From Flavobacteriales bacterium (GTDB lineage: Bacteria; Bacteroidota; Bacteroidia; Flavobacteriales_F; PHOS-HE28), in assembly GCA_016713865.1 (NCBI GenBank), contig JADJOG010000053.1:1-60509 (forward strand): a stretch of 60,509 nucleotides of DNA, given 5' to 3'. Position 1 is the first letter of the stretch, and every line of letters begins with the position of its first letter. Positions 28,043 through 36,040 of the stretch are shown one piece after another. The notes under the pieces were generated by a model, which did no database searches, was not told the origin of the DNA, and saw only the letters and a program-made list of their open reading frames with translations. Made by a program: the position numbers and the translations under genes.

Positions 28043-28852
28043 GCGCTGCTTGAACAAGCGGAATTGCCCGCCTACCACGATGTTGTGCTGCACGAACCAG
28101 AATCGCTGGCTGCAGTGATCCTCATCGCGGCCTGTTGTGAGCACGCGTGGCAGATCGATCATGCCGGCACGGAGCGTATTGCGTAAGAAGAAATGCCTCA
28201 GGAAGCTGAGGTGAAGTCCCAATTGCGCTCCAATGCCATATCCCGCCACGTTGAAACGGTTGTTCAGGCCCTCACCGAAGAGGCGCACATCACTCCGTGG
28301 GATTACCGGACCGGCGTGAAGGCCTTCATAGAGCGAAAGCCGTGCGCGGTCCCTCACGTCGCGCCACAAGAGGTCCCAATGATCCGCATCGAGGCTCAGC
28401 AGGTTCAAGCCATCGGTATGCTCGAATTGCAGGAAGTCCGCGGCCAGTGCCACGTCGCGCGAGCCTTCGTTGGTCGTGTACTGCATGCTGCGGCTGCTAT
28501 TCACATAACCATCCATGCGAACGGTCTGGTCCGCGCGAACCACGTATTTCATGTGATCCATGCCCAACGACAGGCTCCAGCGTTCATTCAGGCGATAGCC
28601 CAAGCGGTAGTTGTACTGCGGGATCCAAACGCTCGTAGGACCGAAGTAGGTCGATGCATCGAAACGGGAAGGCCTGTCCGTGGCGGTCACATGGCGCAGC
28701 GTGAAGTCGTAACCGTCGCCGCTGAAATCGATGTCGCTCCAGCTGAACCATGCGCGGTTGTAGCCCCAATAAGCGAAGAAGCTGCCTTTCGCATCCTGGG
28801 CATTGGCATGCGATGCCAGCATGAAGCCGGCCCAAAGCATCGTTCGGCGCAT
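28028..28852 (-). CDS. Predicted outer-membrane beta-barrel protein
   Basis: Unrecognised exported protein of about 274 residues. The start at 28852 (MRRTMLWAGFMLASHANAQ) gives a clean signal peptide; an earlier codon at 28873 lies in the glyA remnant. The mature part is rich in aromatic residues with alternating polar/hydrophobic strands (FFAYWGYNRAWFSWSDIDF, IPQYNYRLGYRLNERWSLSL, LGLHLSFLRHFFLRN) and ends in a typical last strand VVGGQFRLF followed by a short tail. These features suggest a small barrel; no ligand is evident. Its first codons coincide with the GATGCGCC that follows the glyA stop in both the intact and the duplicated copy. Confidence 0.65.
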   Translation of the reverse strand: MRRTMLWAGFMLASHANAQDAKGSFFAYWGYNRAWFSWSDIDFSGDGYDFTLRHVTATDRPSRFDASTYFGPTSVWIPQYNYRLGYRLNERWSLSLGMDHMKYVVRADQTVRMDGYVNSSRSMQYTTNEGSRDVALAADFLQFEHTDGLNLLSLDADHWDLLWRDVRDRARLSLYEGLHAGPVIPRSDVRLFGEGLNNRFNVAGYGIGAQLGLHLSFLRHFFLRNTLRAGMIDLPRVLTTGRDEDHCSQRFWFVQHNIVVGGQFRLFKQRSAKD

Positions 28853-28854
28853 CA

Positions 28855-28962
28855 CTAGCTCGCAACAACCCATTTGCAGAGCGGCTTCAGGCGCATCATG
28901 CTTCCCACTTCGGATTTCATGCGGTCCATTTCGCGCCGATCACTCTTCTCGCGGAGCACGGA
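28855..28962 (-). pseudogene. 3'-end remnant of glyA
   Basis: 108 bases directly after the stop of the methyltransferase gene encode SVLREKSDRREMDRMKSEVG, then SMMRLKPLCKWVVAS and a stop. This is the C-terminus of serine hydroxymethyltransferase and matches the end of the intact gene at 30080-29974 (GGMMRLKPLYGWAVAS and stop), including the following TGATGCGCC. The methyltransferase gene is therefore flanked by imperfect direct repeats of the glyA end. Confidence 0.85.
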
Positions 28963-29916
28963 TCAAGGCTTGAGCAGCTCGGCCACGTATGCGGTGGGTC
29001 GTGTCGGCGAATCCACGTGGTCAACCATGCTGGTGTTCATGTATCGGTTGATGCGTCGCCAAGCTTCGCCCATCCTCGCCTTGGAAGAGAAGAAGTCTAC
29101 CCACACGGTTGCGAATGATACCGGAATGGTCGCGTTGGGTGTTAAGATGCAGGTAAGGCCCCGCGACCGCGCGTAATCCTCCAGTTCCTCGGTGCGCGGG
29201 AGTATGCAATCCAGGTGCTCCTGTGCCCAAGGAGCGCCGGTGATATCCAGGATCAGCTGCAGTCGCTCCACCTCATTGGTCCCTTCAACATGGAAGGGGT
29301 TGAGCAGGATCAATCCCTTTCGTGCCCGCTTCAGCAGGCTGTCGAGGAAGACGCCGCGATCGTTCACAGGTATATGCTCCAGCACGTGGCATGAAACCAC
29401 CCAATCGAAGCTGCCCTCGGCGAATGGCAGGGCCTCACCGGCGATGCCATTCACCAGCGGCTCGGCTAGGCAGTAATCGTGCTCAGGGATGTACCGGGCC
29501 AGCTCGCCTTCGGCGCCACCGACATCGAGCACTGATTGGCGTTGCTGCCCGGTGCGCTTGCGAATCGCCTTCGCGAGCGAGTAGAGTCGGTAGTACCGGT
29601 TGTGGCTCGTTTCAAGAAGGTCGGGCAGGTGTGGCTGAATCTCGGCGAGCAGGGCTTCGGTCTCCTTGGTGGCGCCGCCCAGGCACTCCGCTGAGCGTGC
29701 CGCGCTGTATGCCTTGGTGTATTGGCCATGCTGCATGAACCATCGCGCATTGCCCAGATGTTGAGCGGCATCCAGCGGTTTCTGCCGGATGGTCTCGAGC
29801 CATGGATTCACTGGCTTGGGTGCGGCTGCTGCCCGTGGGGCCGACGCCGAGGGACTCAGGCGGCTGAGCTTGAGTCCAACAGGTCGTAGCGCGCGATTGA
29901 TCAAGGAAGCGAACAT
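28963..29916 (-). CDS. Class I SAM-dependent methyltransferase
   Basis: Protein of 317 residues. The C-terminal two-thirds is a Rossmann methyltransferase: motif I SVLDVGGAEGELARYIPEHD, motif II acidic end in CLAEPLVNG, FAEGSFDWVVSCHVLEHIP (motif IV region with the EHIP signature), and KGLILLNPFHVEG. The N-terminal 90 residues are Ala/Pro-rich, then helical, with no recognised domain. The substrate is unknown; EHIP-type enzymes near polysaccharide loci often act on glycans or lipids, which is only an inference here. It lies between glyA and a glyA 3' remnant, so it probably arrived by insertion or duplication. A remnant of its own 3' end is at 27433-27540. The frame is intact. Confidence 0.85.
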   Translation of the reverse strand: MFASLINRALRPVGLKLSRLSPSASAPRAAAAPKPVNPWLETIRQKPLDAAQHLGNARWFMQHGQYTKAYSAARSAECLGGATKETEALLAEIQPHLPDLLETSHNRYYRLYSLAKAIRKRTGQQRQSVLDVGGAEGELARYIPEHDYCLAEPLVNGIAGEALPFAEGSFDWVVSCHVLEHIPVNDRGVFLDSLLKRARKGLILLNPFHVEGTNEVERLQLILDITGAPWAQEHLDCILPRTEELEDYARSRGLTCILTPNATIPVSFATVWVDFFSSKARMGEAWRRINRYMNTSMVDHVDSPTRPTAYVAELLKP

Positions 29917-29973
29917 GTGGTCGGGTGTATTGCTGTGCTGTGCATTGAATTGAATGGCGGATCTGGCGCATCA

Positions 29974-31260
29974 CTAGCTCGCAACCGCCCAACCGTACAG
30001 CGGCTTCAGGCGCATCATGCCGCCTACGTAGAATTTCACTCTGTCCAATTAGCCTTGATAAGCCCTTGCTGCGCAACGCAGTGTCGATGAGCTCGACGAT
30101 CTTCCGGCAGTCGGTCTCGTTCAATCCACGCGTGGGTGATCGCTGCGGTGCCGATCCGGATGCCGCTGGTAACGAAGGGGCTCTTGTCGTCGAAGGGCAC
30201 CATGTTCTTGTTCACCGTGATGTGCGCCTGGCCCAGAAGGCCCTCGGCTTCTTTGCCGGTGATGCCTTTGTTGCGCAGGTCGATCAGCATGCAATGGTTG
30301 TCCGTGCCGCCGCTCACGATCTCGTAGCCCTTGGCCACGAAAGCGTCGGCCATGGCTGCGGCATTGGCGATCACTTGTTTGCCATACACCGCGAAATCCG
30401 GCGAGAGTGCTTCCTGGAAAGCCACTGCTTTGGCGGCGATCACATGTTCCAGCGGCCCACCTTGCGTGCCGGGGAAAACGGCCCCATCGACCACGGCGCT
30501 CATCATGCGGGTTTCGCCTTTCGGGGTTTTCAGGCCCCACGGATTCTCGAAGTCGCGGCCCATCATGATCAGGCCGCCACGCGGTCCACGCAAGGTCTTG
30601 TGGGTGGTGGTGGTCACCACATGGCAATGGGGCAGGGGTCGTTCAGCAATTTGCCTGCATCAGTCCGGCCGGGTGACTGACGTCGGCCATGAGCAGGGCG
30701 CCCACCTCATCGGCGATCGCGCGGAATGCGCCATAGTCCCAATCGCGGCTATAGGCGCTGGCCCCGCAGATGATGAGCTTCGGTTTCTCGCGCAGCGCGG
30801 TCTCGCGAACCGTGTTCATGTCCACACGGCCGGTTTCCTTGCTCACGGCATAGAACACCGGACGGTAGAGCTTGCCGCTGAAGTTCACCGGGCTGCCGTG
30901 AGTGAGGTGCCCGCCATGGCTGAGGTCGAAGCCCAGGATGGTATCGCCAGGCTTCAGGCAGGCTAGCATCACGGCAGCGTTGGCTTGCGCGCCGCTGTGC
31001 GGCTGCACATTTGCCCAAGAGGCGCCGAAGAGCTTCTTCACCCGCTCGATGGCCAGGTTCTCCACCTCGTCGACGTATTCGCAGCCGCCGTAATAACGCT
31101 TGCCGGGAAGGCCTTCCGCGTATTTGTTGGTGAGCACGCTGCCGAGCGCTTCAAGCACCTGGTCGCTCACGTAATTCTCACTGGCGATGAGCTCGAGCCC
31201 AACGGTTTGCCGCCACCGCTCTTTGTCGATGAGGTCGAAGATGATCTGGTCGCGTTGCAT
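29974..31260 (-). CDS. glyA: Serine hydroxymethyltransferase, several frameshifts
   Basis: PLP enzyme that interconverts serine and glycine with tetrahydrofolate; about 428 codons, cytoplasmic. The start at 31260 gives MQRDQIIFDLIDKERWRQ. Motifs in order: LIASENYVSDQVLEALGS, YAEGLPGKRYYGGCEYVDEV, HSGAQANAAV, LMADVSHPAGL, then a shift at about 30640, the PLP-lysine segment VVTTTTHKTLRGPRGG, TQGGPLEHVIAAKAVAF, GTDNHCMLIDLRN and SGIRIGTAAIT. Further shifts near 30130 and 30050 lead to NETDCRKIVELIDTALRSKG and the end GGMMRLKPLYGWAVAS, stop at 29974. All key residues are present, so the gene is probably functional and the shifts are errors. A consensus promoter precedes it. Confidence 0.93.
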
Positions 31261-31284
31261 GCTCGGTTGTGTTTGGTGGCCGGC

Positions 31285-31292
31285 CAAATGTA
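31285..31292 (-). promoter_or_regulatory. -7 element for glyA
   Basis: The minus strand reads TACATTTGGCCGGCC, an exact TAnnTTTG match 24 bases before the start at 31260. It abuts the stop codon of the XrtF-associated gene. Confidence 0.7.
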
Positions 31293-31754
31293 TCAGTCGG
31301 CGCTAGGCCGAACGCTCAGGCTCAAGGCCCACAGGATCAGCACCGGTATGGGGTATTGGATGGCGTGGGCCAGTTGCACCGAAGCGGCGTGCATCCAACC
31401 ATGATCTCCGGAAAGCAGATGCAAGCCCACCGAGAACACGGCGATCACCACGAAGATCGCGGTCACGATCGCAGTCAGCCTGCGCAGTGGCTGATGGATC
31501 CGGCACATTCCGATGGCAAGAGCGAGGTTCAGGGTCGCGAATGCCGCGCTGAGCACCCATTTCATCGTGCCAAGCTGATCTGCGCTGCATGGTTGCGCCC
31601 AATGCTGGAAGGCCGAATGGGCATAACTATAGGGTGTTCCGCGGATGAGATGGTCGATCTGGTAATTGAGATTCACGAAGAGGAACTCCCGCCCTAGGCC
31701 AAGCGCACCAGCGATGGCGAGCAGGCACAGGCTCAGGACGGTTCTCCGGTTCAT
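31293..31754 (-). CDS. Exosortase F system-associated membrane protein
   Basis: Inner-membrane protein of 153 residues with four to five hydrophobic segments (about 5-22, 65-85, 92-112, 130-147). The start MNRRTVLSLCLLAIAG overlaps the XrtF stop by four bases (ATGA). FLFVNLNYQIDHLIRG in the first periplasmic loop and its position directly behind xrtF match the small proteins annotated as exosortase F system-associated in Flavobacteriia. Its function is unknown; it may assist the exosortase or handle the cleaved substrate. The frame is intact. Confidence 0.82.
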   Translation of the reverse strand: MNRRTVLSLCLLAIAGALGLGREFLFVNLNYQIDHLIRGTPYSYAHSAFQHWAQPCSADQLGTMKWVLSAAFATLNLALAIGMCRIHQPLRRLTAIVTAIFVVIAVFSVGLHLLSGDHGWMHAASVQLAHAIQYPIPVLILWALSLSVRPSAD

Positions 31755-32308
31755 GCCGCAGCGCGGATGGAGATCCGGCCAAATCGTCTGACCCACCAGG
31801 CCCAAAGCAGGAAGACCGCGCCATAGACCACCACATAGAAGGTGTAGTCGTGGTTGAAGTTGAGCCAATCGTAGTTGATGGTGACCACGATGCACAATGC
31901 TGCTACACGGATGGCATTCAGGAGGTGGATGATCACGATGCCGACAGGGATGAACCACGCCTTGTGGCCCCATGGCCCGGGGAATGAAAGGATGAAAATG
32001 GTGAAGACCGCGAAGAGCGGAACCCCATTGCAAGGGTCACCGATCCATAAGAGCGATCCACCTTGAACGCCAATGTACCGCTCCACCTCGCCACCCGGCT
32101 CAGGCAGTAATTCGTAGCCCATGGCCTGAAGCATGCCGCCAGCTAGGGCCACCAGTTGCTGGATCACAAGGCGATCAAGGCCACCCCATGGATGCACGAC
32201 GGCGTTGTAGCCCCATTGCCAAACGAGGAAAAGGAGCAACCCGATGATCAGGAACCGAGCGAAGGGGTCCGCCCACAGGCGACCTAGCCGATGGGCGCCA
32301 CTGGCCAT
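31751..32308 (-). CDS. xrtF: Exosortase, XrtF type
   Basis: Membrane-embedded cysteine protease/transpeptidase of 185 residues that cleaves C-terminal sorting signals of exported proteins. The catalytic triad is visible: Cys93 in WIGDPCNGVPLFAVF, Arg134 in HLLNAIRVAALC and His153 in LNFNHDYTFY. There are hydrophobic segments at about 18-38, 96-110, 118-140 and 155-172. Short length and motif context fit the Bacteroidota XrtF subfamily. It sits in an operon between a PIDGG-tailed small protein (7-base gap upstream) and the XrtF-associated protein (ATGA overlap downstream), and is divergent from a polysaccharide export locus, the usual company of exosortases. The frame is intact. Confidence 0.92.
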   Translation of the reverse strand: MASGAHRLGRLWADPFARFLIIGLLLFLVWQWGYNAVVHPWGGLDRLVIQQLVALAGGMLQAMGYELLPEPGGEVERYIGVQGGSLLWIGDPCNGVPLFAVFTIFILSFPGPWGHKAWFIPVGIVIIHLLNAIRVAALCIVVTINYDWLNFNHDYTFYVVVYGAVFLLWAWWVRRFGRISIRAAA

Positions 32309-32315
32309 GGAAAAG

Positions 32316-32543
32316 TCAATTGGCAGCTTTGGACCGGCGAAGCTTCAGAGCCTTATGGCCACCAAAGGCGAGACCAGCGGCTATCAAAGCACTGATGCCG
32401 CCATCAATCGGAATGCATGGTGGGGGCCAGCATGGTGGCGGGCCTCCTACCGGTTGGGCAAATACTTGAAACCCAAAGGGAGCAACCGCGCAGACGATGA
32501 TCAGCAGGATTCGGAAAATCATGATGTTTCGAGGCCGGGTCAT
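32316..32543 (-). CDS. Small PIDGG-tailed protein, likely XrtF substrate
   Basis: Tiny exported protein of 75 residues with a tripartite C-terminal sorting signal: motif PIDGG at 45-49, a hydrophobic helix at 50-61 (ISALIAAGLAFG) and a basic tail (HKALKLRRSK). The N-terminal signal peptide ends at about residue 29 (FGFQVFAQ). Between the two signals only about 15 residues remain, PVGGPPPCWPPPCI, with two Cys in a polyproline context. It resembles short flavobacterial proteins with PID-CTERM-like tails. After signal-peptidase and XrtF cleavage the mature product would be a peptide of roughly 17 residues. It is the first gene of the xrtF operon, with a promoter TACTTTTG 12 bases upstream. An ATG at codon 8 is an alternative start. 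Confidence 0.85.
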   Translation of the reverse strand: MTRPRNIMIFRILLIIVCAVAPFGFQVFAQPVGGPPPCWPPPCIPIDGGISALIAAGLAFGGHKALKLRRSKAAN

Positions 32544-32554
32544 TCTGGGGTGGC

Positions 32555-32562
32555 CAAAAGTA
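32555..32562 (-). promoter_or_regulatory. -7 element for the xrtF operon
   Basis: The minus strand reads TACTTTTGGCCACC, an exact TAnnTTTG match, ending 12 bases before the start codon at 32543. Transcription would start within about 6 bases of the ATG. Confidence 0.65.
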
Positions 32563-32660
32563 GAGAAACAACGGAGATGAGGAAGCTGAATTTGAAAGTT
32601 CGACTAACAGGGTCTGTGGATAGCCCATTTTCCCCGGAATTGCAGAGCATCCCGCCCCCC

Positions 32661-32668
32661 TATATTCG
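32661..32668 (+). promoter_or_regulatory. -7 element for the polysaccharide export genes
   Basis: TATATTCG followed by CGGCCC, about 65 bases before the ATG of the BY-kinase gene. With the opposite element at 32555-32562 it defines a divergent promoter region of about 100 bases between the xrtF operon and the export locus. Confidence 0.6.
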
Positions 32669-32733
32669 CGGCCCGTTCGCCCAATGGCGGCGGTCTTTGG
32701 CAGCGCAGGTTCTTCTGCGTGAGCCATCCGGCC

Positions 32734-35145
32734 ATGTCAGCGAATAAATCCCAGCAGCGCGGCAGCATCATCGATGCGAAGGACCTGCGCTATGCGCTGC
32801 GGATCATCTCGAAGAATTGGTACTTCGTGGCGGTGGCCCTTGTGCTATCAGCCGTGCTCTCGTACCTGTACAGCTATAAGCTCCCGGATATCTACGGGGC
32901 GCGCACCCAGATCCTCTTGAAGGACAGAGAGGTGTATGATTATCAGAGCCAGGTATACAAGAACATCGGCTATGTCGGCATCTACAACGACATCGTGAAC
33001 CAGAAGCGCGTGCTCACCTCCTACGACATGGTGAACAACACGCTGAACAAGCTGGACTTCGATGTCTCCTATTATATCATCGGCCGCTTCAAGGTCACGC
33101 AGCAATATGGCACCATGCCTTTCGTAGTGGAGATGCAGCCCTTGGTGCCGGGCCTGTATGATCGGCCGATCGACCTGCATGTGATCGACTTCGATCGTTA
33201 CGAGATCAGCTATGAGCGTGGTGGAGAGACCGTGAAGCGCCAGTTCAGGTTCAATCAGGAGGAAAGGGATCCGGAATACCTGCTCACCGTGCGCAGGCAG
33301 CCGTACCTGAATCCGCAGTCGGTGAAGGAGCTCACGGTGATCGATTACCAATTCGTGCGGCATAATCGCAGCCGTCTCGTGTCTCAGTACATGCGGGCCA
33401 TGAAGGTGGTGAACCAGGATTTCACCTCGATCCTGGAGGTCACCGTGGAGGATGAGGTGGCCCAGCGCGCGCAGCGGTTCCTCGATAGCCTCTCATCCAC
33501 CTATATCGCCTATACGCTTCAAAGCGAGCTCGATATCAACGTGAATACCGTCAGTTACATCGATCGGCAGCTCGATGAAGTGACCGTGATCCTGGAGCAG
33601 CACGAAGATGAGATGCAGCGGTACAAGGAGTCGAAGGATGTGCTGAACCTCAGCAAGGAGGAGGGGCTCTACTTCACTGAGATGGTGTACTTCGACCGGA
33701 AGAAGCGAACAACCGAGTTGGAGATTCAGGCATTGGACGCCTTGGAGCAATACCTGATCAGCAGTACCGATGAACGCGTGCTGCCGCCAGCCTCCATCGT
33801 GGTCGAGGACCCCTTCGTGATTGAAATGCTGGGCACGCTCTATGGGCAGCAGATCGCTAGGAACAACATGCGCATGGATGGCACAGAAGCCAACGTTGCT
33901 ATCCTGCGGCTGGATTCGGTCATCCGGAGGAATCGATTGGACCTGCTCACTTACATATCGAATGCGCGCGAATCGCGTAAGCGCAGCAGCGCGGATTATG
34001 GCGCCCAGTTAGGCGATTACGAAGCCATGCTGCGCAAGCTCCCCAAGAGCCAGCGCGACATCCTCAACATCCAGCGCCGCTTGACGGTGAATGAGAAGAT
34101 GTATCTCTTCTTGCTGGAGAAGCGGGCTAGCACCATCATCGCGCGAGCGGGCATCGTGCCGCAGACCAAGGTGATCGAGGCGGCTCGTTCAATGGGCGTG
34201 GTGCGACCGGACAAGGTGAAGATCTTCTACACCTTCATCCTGGGCGGTCTGGTGGTGGCGATCTTCGTCGTGTTCATACGCGTGATGTTCTATGACCGCA
34301 TCGATAATGCGGAACAGCTCAAGGAACTCAGCGTGCTGCCCATCTATGGCGAGATCATCGCCAGCGAGAAAGCAGAACAGAATTACGTGGTTGTGGACAG
34401 CGACCCCAAGGCCGCGATCACCGAGAGCTTCCGAACGGTGCGCACGAACCTGGAGTACATCCCTTCTTCCGATTCGGGTGGAAAGGTGGTCATGGTTACC
34501 AGCTACAGGCCGAACGAGGGCAAGACCTTCTGCTCCGTGAACCTGAGCGCTATACTCGCGAAGGCCAGCAAGAAGGTGCTGCTCCTGGAGCTTGATCTGC
34601 ACAAGCCCAAAGTGGCCACCGGTCTGGGAATGAGCAGCCCAACAGGGTTGAGCAATGTGCTCATTGGTAAACTGAACTGGCGCGATGCGGTGATGCCAAC
34701 GCAGTTCGAGAATTTCAGCGTGATTCTTAGCGGACCAACGCCACCGAATGCATCGGAGCTGGTGCTGAGCAAGCATTTGGAGGAGTTGTTCAACGAGGCG
34801 CGGAAGGAATACGACTACATCCTTGTCGACACGCCTCCTGTTGGCCTGATCTCGGACGCTCTGCTGATGATGCGCTTCGTAGATGCCACTCTGTTCGTGC
34901 TGAACACGCGCTTCGCGAATAAGGATCACGTGAACAATGCGCTTGAGGCCTTGAGCGGTGCCAATGTCACCAATGCTGGCTTCATCCTCAACGGGGTGCG
35001 CATGAAGAAGAGCAAGTACTACTACAACACCAACTACGGTTACGGCTACCGCTACGCCTATGGCTATGGAAGCGGTTATGGCTACGGGTATGGATACGGT
35101 AGCCGGAAGAGCGGCAAATCGAAGTCGAAGGCAAGCGACTCCTGA
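32734..35145 (+). CDS. wzc: Polysaccharide co-polymerase / BY-type tyrosine kinase (Wzc-like)
   Basis: Inner-membrane protein of about 803 residues that controls polysaccharide chain length and export. The N-terminal Wzz domain begins after helix 1 (FVAVALVLSAVLSYLYSY); a long periplasmic coiled-coil region follows, then a second helix near 34225-34275 (FYTFILGGLVVAIFVVFI). The cytoplasmic BY-kinase has a Walker A TSYRPNEGKTFCSVN, Walker A' VLLLELDLHKPK and Walker B YILVDTPPVG. The tail is remarkable: 13 Tyr within about 30 residues in NYGYGYRYAYGYG-type repeats, the autophosphorylation cluster, then KSGKSKSK. I prefer ATG 32734 to GTG 32719. It heads the Wzm/Wzt export genes and is divergent from xrtF. 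The frame is intact. Confidence 0.93.
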   Translation: MSANKSQQRGSIIDAKDLRYALRIISKNWYFVAVALVLSAVLSYLYSYKLPDIYGARTQILLKDREVYDYQSQVYKNIGYVGIYNDIVNQKRVLTSYDMVNNTLNKLDFDVSYYIIGRFKVTQQYGTMPFVVEMQPLVPGLYDRPIDLHVIDFDRYEISYERGGETVKRQFRFNQEERDPEYLLTVRRQPYLNPQSVKELTVIDYQFVRHNRSRLVSQYMRAMKVVNQDFTSILEVTVEDEVAQRAQRFLDSLSSTYIAYTLQSELDINVNTVSYIDRQLDEVTVILEQHEDEMQRYKESKDVLNLSKEEGLYFTEMVYFDRKKRTTELEIQALDALEQYLISSTDERVLPPASIVVEDPFVIEMLGTLYGQQIARNNMRMDGTEANVAILRLDSVIRRNRLDLLTYISNARESRKRSSADYGAQLGDYEAMLRKLPKSQRDILNIQRRLTVNEKMYLFLLEKRASTIIARAGIVPQTKVIEAARSMGVVRPDKVKIFYTFILGGLVVAIFVVFIRVMFYDRIDNAEQLKELSVLPIYGEIIASEKAEQNYVVVDSDPKAAITESFRTVRTNLEYIPSSDSGGKVVMVTSYRPNEGKTFCSVNLSAILAKASKKVLLLELDLHKPKVATGLGMSSPTGLSNVLIGKLNWRDAVMPTQFENFSVILSGPTPPNASELVLSKHLEELFNEARKEYDYILVDTPPVGLISDALLMMRFVDATLFVLNTRFANKDHVNNALEALSGANVTNAGFILNGVRMKKSKYYYNTNYGYGYRYAYGYGSGYGYGYGYGSRKSGKSKSKASDS

Positions 35146-35153
35146 GTGCGCGC

Positions 35154-36037
35154 ATGGTGGAACGAAGCGTTAATTCCCCTGCTGCTGGCTCATCCGATGT
35201 GGTCATTTACTCGCCGGAAGCCTTGGTGCTCGCGCCGGGCAAGCTGGCCCGCGGCATGCTCGCCGATCTGCGTTCCAGCCATGGGCTGGCGTGGCAGTTG
35301 GCGCGCCGCGATGTGAAAGCGCAATACCGTGGGTCGCTGCTTGGCGTCCTGTGGGCCTTCATCACCCCCGTGGTGAACTCGGCGGTGTGGATCTTCTTGA
35401 GCACCGCAGGCATCGTGCGCATTGCCGATACGGGCCTGCCATATCCCGCGTACGTCTTCTCCGGTACGATCCTTTGGCAGCTCTTCGCTGAGGCGCTGGT
35501 GAACCCGAATGCGGGCAGGTGACTGCGGCCAAGAGCATGCTGGCCAAACTGAATTTCCCGCGCGAATCGTTGATCGTGGCCGGCTTCTGGAAGCTGCTTT
35601 TCGGCGCAGGCATTAAGCTGCTCGTGCTGGTACCTGCGCTGCTGCTTTTGGGCGTGCAACCCGATTGGCGCATCGTGCTCGTTCCGCTGGTCATGCTCGC
35701 CATCGTGCTGCTCGGTTTGGCCGTCGGACTCCTGCTTACTCCTGTGGGCATGCTCTATGGCGATGTGGCGCGTGCCCTGCCGCTGGCCACCCAATTGCTC
35801 ATGTACCTCACCCCCGTTGTATTCGCCATGCCTTCCGGTGGTGTGATGGAGAGGCTCTTCATGCTGAACCCGATGACCTCCTTGGTGCTTACCGCGCGGG
35901 CATGGGCAACCGGTATGGAAGCCACCATGCTTGTGCCCATGGCATGGGTGCTGGCGGTCACTGTGATCATGTTGCTCCTCGGCTGGCTCGCCTACCGGAT
36001 CACCATGCCGGTGATCGTCGAACGCATGAGTTCCTGA
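35154..36037 (+). CDS. wzm: ABC-2 polysaccharide exporter permease (Wzm-like), one frameshift
   Basis: Inner-membrane permease of about 290 residues. The first part has LAWQLARRDVKAQYRGSLLG, the cytoplasmic helix typical of O-antigen/teichoic acid exporters, then helices from LGVLWAFITPVVNSAVWIFL. The frame breaks at about 35517 and resumes with TAAKSMLAKLNFPRESLIVA, followed by five helices including ATQLLMYLTPVVFAMPSGGV. It ends 3 bases before the ATPase gene. Together with the ATPase it should move a lipid-linked polysaccharide across the inner membrane. The single shift in an otherwise conserved gene looks like an error. Confidence 0.9.
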
Positions 36038-36040
36038 GCC

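Noticed and set aside
28855..29976. Methyltransferase gene between direct repeats as an insertion sequence
   Set aside because: There is no transposase, no terminal inverted repeat and no short target-site duplication; the flanking repeats are coding pieces of glyA.
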